A DNA stretch of 64,000 nt from Papaver somniferum (lineage: Eukaryota; Streptophyta; Magnoliopsida; Ranunculales; Papaveraceae), in the NCBI RefSeq assembly GCF_003573695.1, contig NC_039359.1, positions 86,904,566-86,968,565 on the forward strand, given 5' to 3'. Each line of letters starts with the position of its first letter. The stretch's first letter is position 1. This document shows, piece by piece, positions 1 through 9,236 of the stretch. The position numbers and the translations under genes are program-made. The notes under the pieces were generated by a model. The model made no database searches. It had not been told where the DNA came from and saw only the letters and a list, made by a program, of their open reading frames with translations.

Positions 1-227
1 AACGATAACTATATACTGCTGTGAAACAACGACAGTGGTATGAAAATAAGTCTGCTGAAGAACGACTGACTCTGCGAGTCTGTTCTTCGTGTTCTTCAGA
101 AGCTTTAATGGCAGCAGCAGCAGCAGCGTTGTCTCCTCTATAATTGCTTCTCCTAGGCTCTCATCGACTCTAAACTCTCTCCTAAAGGTTTCTAACCCTT
201 CTATGACTTGAACCCTCTCTTATATAG
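1..227 (-). promoter_or_regulatory. Possible core promoter and 5' leader of a gene leaving the left edge
   Basis: Read on the minus strand there is a TATA-like CTATATAAGAGA at 217-227, followed by about 200 bases containing a run of CTG codons (RC of 112-126) and a short upstream ORF (ATG AGA GCC TAG near 160-171). One minus-strand frame stays open from about 216 to base 1 but has no ATG. This would fit a leader whose start codon lies beyond the window. It is inference only; no protein similarity was recognised, and AT-rich plant DNA often contains TATA-like strings by chance. Confidence 0.22.
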
Positions 228-1045
228 TCTTTTAATCCCAAAAAATCTCTACTGAATCCGACTTTTTCTTTTCTTTTTCTTCTCGGCGCTGTTGAGAGAA
301 TAATCACCTCTTCAGTGTTTGTACGCGTCTGTTAGCTATAAAATAGGTACCAAACTCTTCTTAAGACGTGAAAAAGACTAAATACATTAATTTCCAGCGT
401 CAAACTCTCCCAAATATCTCTCACAAATCTTTGAAACTTGAACAGAAAGTACGTGTCCTGTTTGAACTTTGATTACTTCTCCCGGCCATTCCAGCCCAAT
501 TGGTTGGGTCCAATTGATTTTATCAGGCCTGTTTAGTCATGCAGAGTCCATACGTACCAAATACAGCAATTGAATCTCCTAAAATCACGTCCAAAATTCG
601 ATCTTCAAATCTGCCAGACGCTGCATGCATTTTCCCGCCATGTTTTTAATTCAAAACGTGAAGAAGGTGGGTGCCCTTATCCTGTGCTGTTCTCCCTTTA
701 GCAGCTGCCTGGAAATAGGTCACCCCTTAGTAATTAGGTTACCCCTTATCCAAAATCAAGGGTCCGTATAGCAAGTGTCCTCTGAGGCATTTTCCGCACT
801 TTTTTCGGGGTTCCTCCGGGGTATTTCTGGGATACTTCCGGTACACTTCTGAGGCGCTTCCGGTATGTTATCAACGGAGGTCTAGATGCCACATTTTTAG
901 CCAAATTCGCCGCAAGAGATTATTTTCCAAAAACACCTACAAATACATAAAATAACCAAATAAGTACAATATCGAGTACTAACAATATATACAAATGAGC
1001 TATATTAGACACATAAATGCGTCCATCATCTTTCCCTCCTCAAAT
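228..1045. other. Intergenic, nothing recognised
   Basis: No coding frame, terminal repeat or RNA gene could be supported here. A GC-richer patch at about 700-880 has loosely repeated CTTCCGG/TTCCGGT-like strings, but with no consistent period. Confidence 0.4.
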
Positions 1046-1305
1046 CTTAACTATTCTTTCACAGTCACCTTCTAACCAGAAATGTGAAATTCCTTCATCT
1101 CTAGCCTAAGTTGCACCTTGCAGAAGAGCTAACGCTTCGGCTTTTTCTGGACATCAAGCTTTGGATATCCCAGACTTAGATCATTTTCCATCACCTGTAT
1201 CATTTCTCAAAATTAGCCAATAACCAACATTATCAGCATAAAGCCAAGGTGCATCATAATTTATTTCGTTACAATGAGTGGCATGAAGTTTCCATGGGAC
1301 ATCAT
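1046..1305 (-). pseudogene. Decayed RNase H-like fragment (RVT_3 type, LINE-associated)
   Basis: Minus-strand translation gives recognisable pieces of the plant RNase H-like domain usually found at the end of LINE polyproteins or as domesticated copies: YDAPWLYADNVGYWLILRND, then KAEALALLQGAT, then ARDEGISHFWLEGDC. The Glu of AEALA and the Asp of EGDC fit two catalytic positions of the family. At least three in-frame stops interrupt it, and no reverse transcriptase lies next to it. It is therefore a short dead remnant. The family assignment rests on motif order recalled from the family, not on a database search. Confidence 0.6.
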
Positions 1306-2126
1306 TTTTTACATCATTGAAAGACATATTAAAATACATAATTTTTGTAATACAAACATATTAACAACATGAATTTCAAAAACGAAAATTGATGACACTT
1401 GAGGGATGACACTTAATTAAAATTATGCAGTTTGGATTTGAAGAATTTGTCCTCTTCACCATTATCTTCTACATTAAGATGGATTGTCCCACAAGGGAGT
1501 AATAATCACAAAACACCATTATTACGATCAAATTAGGTAGCCATTTATCTTCGTGAGAATGTAGAATCTCGTCATGCTGGAAGAAATCGTCATTCATGTA
1601 CTTGAAACAATTCTAACAATCGTCTGAAATGCCTATAAGGCTATGAGAAATATTTGATGGGTTTGAGAACACCATGAGAGCACAATGAAATTGAAATAAC
1701 AAAAACCTAAAAATCGCATTGAATAGAGACGTTTTATTTAAGATATTAATAGAAATATGTATTTATTGTATCCAATTCTAATTGAAAATTTTGATAATTC
1801 AGATGATATCCAACAGATTTGGAATACGGTTTTGGAAAACAAAAGATTTAGGAAGATTTGTTTGCAGAGAATTTTTTGGAAAAGGCCGGTTATAAGAGAG
1901 GGAAAATATTTGTCGATGACCACTCCAGTGTTTGGTCTTCAAGGATTAGTCAATTAGAGAATTCAATCATTGGATGGAGCTTTGTTGTAGTTCTTCTACA
2001 TGAACAAATCATAATCTCTGGATTTACATTTTCTGGTCAAACTTTGACTGGTATTTGATTCATTTGTATCTCAAAACAAGTTAGCATTTATTCGTTTTTT
2101 ATTTTGAGGATAAAGGTTAAGTTGTA
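1306..2126. other. Intergenic, short ORFs only
   Basis: Overlapping open frames of 60-66 codons lie at 1738-2058 on both strands. None shows a recognised motif, and none is extended by a clear splice site. They are treated as chance ORFs. Confidence 0.4.
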
Positions 2127-2479
2127 CTCCCTCCGTCCTAGTTTACCTATCAAAATAAGATTTGGCACAACGATTAAAAAATACAAAGAGTATAGTTTTT
2201 ATCCACAATTATTCTAGGCTAGCATTTGAAGTTCCTAGCTTTTATATATTTAGTTTTTTATTCTTTATTTGGAACAATTCAAAATAAAAAGCGTTAAAGG
2301 AATGTATAAAGAGAAGTATTTAAGAGTGTGTTTAGAAAATTGAACTACACAATTCTCCATGACATGACTCCGAGTTAAGGGTGGATTAGGTTAAAAAGTA
2401 CAAAATAGGAAATATAACAAGTATTGTAGGACAAAAAAATGTCAACTATATTTTAATAAGTAAACTAGGACGACGGGAG
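2127..2479. mobile_element. Stowaway-type MITE
   Basis: The left end reads CTCCCTCCGTCCTAGTTTAC and the right end, reverse complemented, reads CTCCCGTCGTCCTAGTTTAC, which gives about 20-base inverted repeats with two mismatches. The CTCCCTCCGT start is the hallmark of Stowaway (Tc1/mariner) MITEs. Each end is flanked by TA (2125-2126 and 2480-2481), the expected target duplication. The 353-base length and lack of coding capacity fit a non-autonomous element. Confidence 0.85.
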
Positions 2480-2840
2480 TATTAAAGAAATAAAATGTAC
2501 AAAGGCCAGACCTCATTTGATGTACACTATATACATGATAACCTTCCATTCAGTTATTACGTCTAGTGAAAACCATTTCTCAATTCCTCCCTACTTGACT
2601 ATCAAGAGCTTAACTTCAAGAGGTCCACCTATTATCACCCACACTTTTCACTTTTTCTATATGCCGCTTTCTTCCAAATTTCTAAAATAATTCTACTTTT
2701 CTATGTACTTTTTCCTATGTACCACCTACAAAAGTCAAATTAAATTTGACTGTAACTATCATCAATCTTATGGATCTTCATATCTGTTAATCTCTGTGTT
2801 CATCTTATAAAACATTAAAAAGTTACCAACCCTGGGTCAA

Positions 2841-2970
2841 AATCCAAGTTAATTAGTATGTTTAAATTTGCTATAGAACGAAAGTGAATTAAGAGGCAGA
2901 TAGTTAAAATCCAACTTAATTAGTATGTTTAAATTTTCTATGGAACGAAAGTGAATTAAGAGGCAGATAG
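2841..2970. repeat. Tandem duplication, about 67-base unit, two copies
   Basis: The segment beginning AATCCAAGTTAATTAGTATG at 2841 is repeated about 67 bases later with a few substitutions. The second copy ends at the same GAGGCAGATAG string near 2970. It lies upstream of a primer-site-like sequence at 3053 and may be part of a decayed LTR. Confidence 0.75.
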
Positions 2971-3052
2971 ATCGTCTTATACATCACAAGATTCGGCGGA
3001 AAAGGCTTCGCTATTCCAACTCGACCGATCTCATCACTTGAAAGTTTCAAAG

Positions 3053-3072
3053 TTGGTGACTCTGCTGGGGCT
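3053..3072 (+). other. Isolated retrotransposon primer-binding-site-like sequence
   Basis: TTGGTGACTCTGCTGGGG is very close to the primer binding sequence seen in many plant Tat/Ogre-type Gypsy elements (TGGCGACTCTGCTGGGG class). The DNA to its left would then be a decayed 5' LTR end. No matching LTR or gag was found nearby, so this is a relic at best. The remaining stretch to 3486 holds no gene. Confidence 0.35.
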
Positions 3073-3486
3073 AATTGATAACACAACCCAAAACTTGTGA
3101 TCCCAAAAGAAAATAAAAAATCTGAAAGTAACCAGTCGTCCCATGACGATTGCATTATTTGTCAAAGCTTCAAAGGCTTCTTTTGGTGTTTCTTCACATA
3201 ATATACAAAAGCAAAAAAAGTAAGATGCAGAAATTATTTTATTCACATGAATCACATCGTTCATAGATGAACCACTATAATATGCATTCAGTGATCATCG
3301 AACGAAACACCCATCCTTCTTTTCGGTTTTGATTTTTCTTGAGCATTCCATATTTTCTTTGGAGGGATCTTCTTAATAAAAAATCAAAAAAATTGAAACA
3401 AAAGGTTAGGTGATCGGTGGGAGGAGAAGGAGGAGGTGGCGGGTGGCAACTTAGGGTATTTTTTTGGTTTAGTTTGGGGTGGGTTT

Positions 3487-5838
3487 TGTTAGAGCATTGC
3501 TCGGTCGAACTCGCATGCGTTGCTATCTCAAGCATGTTTCTTAATGTTAGTGATCAAAACTATAAGTCTTTATTTCTAGTCTACTATAGCTAAGTCTCGG
3601 ACTAGGATAGAAAGTGTAGTTGATCTCAAGGACTACATGGAGATTCATCATACAAGAAGAAGAACTACTCAAGGAACCGGTGGAACTTCTCGATAAAAAG
3701 ATATGTGAAGAATTGAACTTATCTCTCACTCAAAAGTCTATCTACTCTATCTCCTACTTCTTGAGAAAAAAAATCATATGCTATATATAGACTTAGATTA
3801 TACACATTTGGTATACCTCGCCTATCTATATCTCGAAATATGTGTTGGTAAGCATTTTGCTTCGACCATGTTTATCTTAACCTAGTGACGAAAGTCATGA
3901 TATGTTTCAATCACTTTGAAAATTTCTTTGAAGAGAAATGGTGTAACAACTATATAACGTCCTCTAAGAATGTTTCAACGGTTGGAATGAGAGTTTAGAT
4001 TACATAACCAATGATGGACATAAGTATTATTGTGGAAACACATATGTGCATAAGTCCTATTCCTTGAACCAAAGTTTGCGAACTTTGTTGATCAAGATAA
4101 ACCGGGAGAATGGCTTGTTTCCAAGTCCGCGAACTTCCGAACTTCTCATCCCGAGAAATTCTGCCGGAGTTGACAAACTTGTTACGTGATTACCAGTCCG
4201 CGAACCGGAGGAAAGTCTTTGCCGAGATTTTCTGCTGGAGTTTGTAAACTCTGCCCGGTTGCTTAAGTCCGCGAACCTAGTGTGCGAACTTAAGAAGGTT
4301 ATATATCTGAAGATGATTTCTGAACTTAAACTTATAAAGACTAAGGAATGCAAATTGAAAACCGTGGCTATAAAGTTCATGAACCGATTCAAGTGAATCA
4401 AATCATCTTTGCTTCAATTGTGTCTTGTGTAGTACATAAGATTTCCTTGCAATTGAACAACTCTCTAGCTAGTTCATTTGAGTCACTTGAACTAGTTATG
4501 GTGAAGAAGAATATGGTTGGTATGAAATGCTCATATAGCTAACCTTTTGGTTAACTATTATTGAACCAACAATGTACACGTTTGGGTACGGTTAACAAAC
4601 CTAGAAGCGTACATTTCATTTGTGTATAACAAGCTAAGTTTTCGATATAACGGTAGAGGAATATTATCTTGAATCTAAATCAGGTTTTCATCTAACGGTG
4701 GAAGTTGTTTTCTTTGTGACCAAGGGACATCCAGCAACTCTGCAAAACTAATCCCCACACTTCACATGTGATACTAGTTTGCGTGTTAGAGTGGTTTCTC
4801 TTTTAACCTTTGGTTTTCTTCTTCTAAAACCAGGTTAACGACTTAAAGACTTCATTGGGATTGTGAAGCCAAACCGATACTACTTTTTATCGTAGTTGTG
4901 TGATCTGATCTTGCATCTTCTATCGTACGAGTACAATCTGATTGATTGGCTTGAGATTAATATCTCCGATAGGCAAGATATAAAAAGTAGTCACAAACAT
5001 CTTCGTCTCATTGTTTGTGATTTCACAACATCTTGTTTCACTACCATACGATTAAGATTGTTATGAAGTGATTGATTTATCTAGGCTGTTCTTCGGGAAT
5101 ATAAGACCGGATTATCAATTGTTTCCTGTTCACCTTGATTATTATCAAAAGACGGAACAAAAACTTTAAGGTTTTTCTATGGGAGACAGATTGATCCTTT
5201 GATAGACTTGGCTGTATGAGACAGATTTGTTTATTGTTAAAGCCTGCGATTTTGGTTCGTAGCAACTCTTAGTTGTGGGTGAGATCATCTAAGGGAATCA
5301 AGTGCGCAGTATCCTGCTGGGATCAGAGGCGTAGGGAGTACAACTGTACCTTGGATCAGTGGGATACTGATTGGGTTCAACTACAGTCCAATCCGAAGTT
5401 AGCTTGGAGTAGGCTAGTGTCTGTAGCGGCTTAATACAGTGTGTGTTCAATCTGGACTAGGTCCCGGGGTTTTTCTGCATTTGCGGTTTCCTCGTTAACA
5501 AAATTTCTGTTTCCGCATTATATTGTTTTATCTTTATAATTGAAATAATACAGGTTGTGTGTTAGATCATCAATTAGAGTAATCCAACCTTTGGTTGTTG
5601 ATTGTCATTGATTGATCCTTGGATACTGGTCTTTGGTACCATCCAAGTTATTCCTTGTATTTGATTAGTACTCGCAGTTTCTATTTGAGGAAATCAAATC
5701 AAGCGGGAGAGATATAAACTCGTTGATGTACTTTTAATTGATTGAGTCTTGTTGATTCTCTTAAAAGTATATTCGAGTTTGTCCATACAGATTGTTAATC
5801 GAAATATTGGGTGGTGTTGTTAGACCCCCGCTTTTTCA
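3487..5838 (+). repeat. 5' LTR of element 1
   Basis: It aligns along its whole length with 9237-11665. It is about 77 bases shorter because of several gaps: 31 bases at about 4723-4726 that include the TATA box in the other copy, about 19 bases near 5509, and shorter gaps near 3810 and 4130. The region around 4120-4290 repeats the motif GTCCGCGAAC several times. It ends CCCCCGCTTTTTCA. Confidence 0.9.
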
Positions 5839-5840
5839 AT

Positions 5841-5852
5841 TGGTATCAGAGC
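5841..5852 (+). other. Primer binding site, initiator-Met tRNA type (element 1)
   Basis: TGGTATCAGAGC begins two bases after the LTR end. This is the standard sequence complementary to the 3' end of plant initiator methionine tRNA, used to prime minus-strand DNA synthesis. Confidence 0.9.
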
Positions 5853-5904
5853 AGACAAACACGTTAAAGACCTTACAAGTCTGTGTTTGTAGCGATTTTA
5901 CTCT

Positions 5905-6621
5905 ATGTACAGTAGTGTTATCTCAATAAATGCACCACCAGATCCAGGGATTTCAGAATTCTCTTCCATGACTGATTTAATAAAATATGCAGAAGAAATT
6001 CTATCTAAACCTCCACCAGGTTTAAAATCCCTTGAAGTATTTTCAGGGCTTGAAAAGAAGCTTGAGAGCTTATCTCTTGATGTTGAGTTATACCTCCAGA
6101 AAGAGCAAGAATCTCTTGACATGCTAAATCAAGTTATGATGAATAATATTCATGTTGAGGTTGATATTGATTTACTAATCAGTGAGAGCAATGCTCCTCC
6201 TCTGCGTAATCCAATTAGTTGTGATAAACTAAATGAATTACAAGAAGAGTTTAAATCTCAGTCATCTGAGTGTATCACCTCAAAGCATGAATTGATTCCT
6301 TGCTCAATTCCTGATACTTCCTATCTAGATAGTAGTATTGTCTTCTTTTATGAAGAATCTAGGACGTCTCTTTTTATCAAAAGAGTTTCCCTTCACAGTA
6401 CTAAAAACTATCTGCAGAAACTGTTTTTTATAAGTTGGAAAACAAGAAATCAGAAACAGAAATCTTTTTGGGTTCTCTTGAAGTTCGTTGATAGAATTAT
6501 AAAAACAGTTCCTTGGGTGTTTCTCAACACTACAATATTTAAGAGTTGTTGGAAAGAAACTCTTTCTTGGTTCCATGGTGAGCAAGACATTGTTCACCTC
6601 AACACAACTTGTTTGTGTTGA
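5905..6621 (+). CDS. Unrecognised 238-residue ORF of element 1
   Basis: This is the only long open frame in the element. Its ATG lies 53 bases past the primer site, where gag normally starts, and it runs uninterrupted for 238 codons. The N-terminal third is acidic and helix-prone: LEVFSGLEKKLESLSLDVEL at about residues 47-66, followed by a Glu/Gln-rich stretch that could form a short coiled coil. The C-terminal part is more basic and aromatic. No zinc knuckle, gag core, protease or other known motif was recognised. Position suggests a gag-derived or element-specific protein; survival of the frame could also be chance in a fairly young element. No function is assigned. Confidence 0.5.
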   Translation: MYSSVISINAPPDPGISEFSSMTDLIKYAEEILSKPPPGLKSLEVFSGLEKKLESLSLDVELYLQKEQESLDMLNQVMMNNIHVEVDIDLLISESNAPPLRNPISCDKLNELQEEFKSQSSECITSKHELIPCSIPDTSYLDSSIVFFYEESRTSLFIKRVSLHSTKNYLQKLFFISWKTRNQKQKSFWVLLKFVDRIIKTVPWVFLNTTIFKSCWKETLSWFHGEQDIVHLNTTCLC

Positions 6622-8004
6622 AAGTGAATCCTCACCAAGAAATGCCCTGCTATGTATACGGTGAGGGAAGCAAAACAACTGGGGCGTACAGATTATATTC
6701 GGTAAGGCTGTAGAATTCAATTGGACTTTTCTAAAAAGGCATGTCTATAAACTTGAGCAAGTTTTATGTTTTTATTACTTGTTTGAGTACTTATAATGAT
6801 CCATGTACCTTGATTATCGTTCATTTCTACCTAATTTGATCTGTGTTTAAGGTTCTTAAATGTTTAGGTTTGAAAACATTAGTTCGGGATGTTTGGAATT
6901 CATGATACACATACCAAGTATTCATAACATCATTTAAAACCAAAATCCAAGGGTTTAAGTTTGCAAACCCGTATGCATACTTGACGTCGATATTCGGTAA
7001 ACTTGTTTTGGCCGTAACTCCTTCGTACGAACTCGGATAGAACTCATTAATTTTGCACTCTCTTCCTCTTTGAATTCTCTTCAAAATGGATATGAGAAAC
7101 CTTGAATTTGGATGAGTTAAGATTGGTATTTGTCCTGTCTCTTGTTTTTGAGTGTTTTGCTCCGTTTCGTCGCACTTGTTCCACTTCTCTTGGACTTGGG
7201 CACTTGGATTCATGGAGTAGTACTCTTATACGCCCATTTGTATCTTTTACAAGAATGTTGTTGGTGAATTACAAAGAAATAAGTTCAAGAATGGGAAGTA
7301 GTACGCATTACTATGGGATTCTTGAATGTTCACAATCATTTTATGTGAAATATGGTGCATGGTCCTTAATGACTTTGTATGTTCTTCTTTGTTAAGAAAA
7401 TATTTTTATACGCCTTTGTTAGCTATTCTTGGTGTAAATCCGGGCGAAAAAGATTGATTCTACCCTTTAAGGACAAATCATCTAATATGTGCATTACGAG
7501 TTTGTCTTGATTCCTACGAAACTTCTTATGAGAATTTATTCTTGTTTTTTGAGAAGGATTAGAGTTTGGAATAGCAATTATTGTGATTACACATAGCTAT
7601 TTCCAAACGTATTCATCTTCATGTTTTTATGTTTATTTGTTTAAATTCTAAAAATTGTTTGGAAGATGATTTTTGCAGTACTAATCTTTATGATTTTATA
7701 TATTGCAATGTGTTATGGGATATGTGTGTTTGCGTCCGTGAACTATGATTGTCCCATATTTTGTCAAAAGTAAAGTCGTTCATGATCGGTATTCATGTAT
7801 TGATTTAAGGATGAATAGACTTTTGACATATACAAAAGTTAAGCCTATATTGTCAATTCTTTGATGGAAGATAGGTTCAAATCTTTTGTGTTCAAGGATT
7901 ATGTCCATTAAATATCGTTATGCAAATAGTGATGGAAAATAGAATGAATCCTTGTGTATTCCACAATATTGATCTTCACTGATCCACATTTTATGTAATA
8001 CTGT
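6622..8004. other. Non-coding interior of element 1
   Basis: Where pol would normally lie there are only short ORFs (for example 7102-7395, 97 codons) with no retroviral motif. No YxDD, integrase or RNase H signature was seen in any frame. Confidence 0.6.
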
Positions 8005-8480
8005 GAGGCTCCGTAATGTGTCTTATGTTGAGCACGATATAACCAAGTTAATTAATTTTTGATTAGCTTTGTTGGTTCTCCCGTAAGGTACTTTATGTTG
8101 AGCATTCTTGAACTAAATTAATCATCTTGTTTGGTTATTTAGTTATTGATCCATAAGTCTTTTTATGTCGAGAAAAACAAATGACAATTAAATTGATTAC
8201 TTTTGTAATTAGTTTGGTTGTGTATTCCAATTAGATTAATTATGGGTTCTCTTGTAATTAATCTAGTTGAGTATTTTCATACTCCGTAAGATTCCTCTTA
8301 TGTTGATTATATGAACGACTATACTATTCATTTTTTGATGGGTATGTTAGTCGTATGCTCCGCAAGTTCTCTTATGTCGAGCATAATCGATTAAGTTGAT
8401 CACTTTTGTGTTTAATTTGATTGCGTATTCCAATTAAATTAATCATGGGTTTACTTGTGATTAATTTGATTGAGTTTCTG
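8005..8480 (+). repeat. Degenerate tandem array in element 1
   Basis: About five diverged units share the pattern CTCCGTAAG-n-CTTATGTTGAGCA followed by AATTAAATTGATTA-like text (around 8007, 8080, 8150, 8283 and 8358). Spacing varies from about 65 to 135 bases, so unit boundaries are approximate. Confidence 0.55.
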
Positions 8481-8577
8481 GATATAAAGAATCATTCTCA
8501 TGGTTTTTGGTGTCCAATAAAAATCCTTCTTTTCTTTTGAAATTAAGGTCGCTCTTGTTGTTCCCTTGGGAATGACA

Positions 8578-8935
8578 TCTAATGGGGGAGAGTTATTTTG
8601 AACTTGTTCTTAATGGTCATATCTTGAGGGGTGTGCGGCTGTGGAATCTTAAAGGGGTTATCTTGTATCTTTAAACTCCTTGATGAATGCTACTAGCTTC
8701 GTCTATATGATTGCATCTAAATTAGATGGTATGTATTTTTTCTTTTAGTCATGAAATGTCTCTTACGGAAATTTCATTATGATCCCGTTCTTGTACCTTT
8801 GCCAATTTTATTGACAAAAAGGGGGAGAATTAATATGTAGTTCACACTACAAATACATATGGTTTTCGGATTATTGTATAAGGGGGAGTGGTTTCCATGT
8901 GAGATGGAGTATTGACTAAGGGGGAGTGATACATA
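8578..8935 (+). promoter_or_regulatory. Cluster of extra polypurine tracts (element 1)
   Basis: GGGGGAG-type tracts occur at about 8583-8592, 8819-8828, 8880-8888 and 8918-8928, upstream of the terminal tract at 9223-9236. Repeated polypurine tracts between the coding region and the 3' LTR are described for plant Sireviruses. Here they can only be seen as a sequence pattern. Confidence 0.6.
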
Positions 8936-9222
8936 TCACCATAGTATTATTGTTGAAGTTGTGATACAATTGGACTTTGACACTGTGTAATAACACTATG
9001 ACATTGTATAACAATGATCGAGACCGATGCTTTCTCATTCTTATAGCTACGGATCTTCAACAATGGTGATGCTAAACTTACAACCTTTGGGATCATTGGA
9101 GTACTTGGAAGTGACGAAGATTTCGAGGAATGTTGAAGATTAGACATGTGGAATAGGAGCTACTAAAGTTTCTTTATCTTTTTTGTATTCCATATGTATT
9201 GATAATTTTGTCACTAAAATTG

Positions 9223-9236
9223 ACAAAGGGGGAGAT
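9223..9236 (+). other. Polypurine tract of element 1
   Basis: ACAAAGGGGGAGAT abuts the TG that starts the 3' LTR, the expected position for the plus-strand primer. Confidence 0.85.

Noticed and set aside
3275..3535. Proline-run ORF on the minus strand
   Set aside because: The Pro run is the complement of a GGA/GGT-rich string, and the ORF crosses the LTR border of element 1.
5841..5852. TGGTATCAGAGC strings as tRNA genes
   Set aside because: They match only the 3' end complement of a tRNA and lie just after LTRs; no cloverleaf is present.
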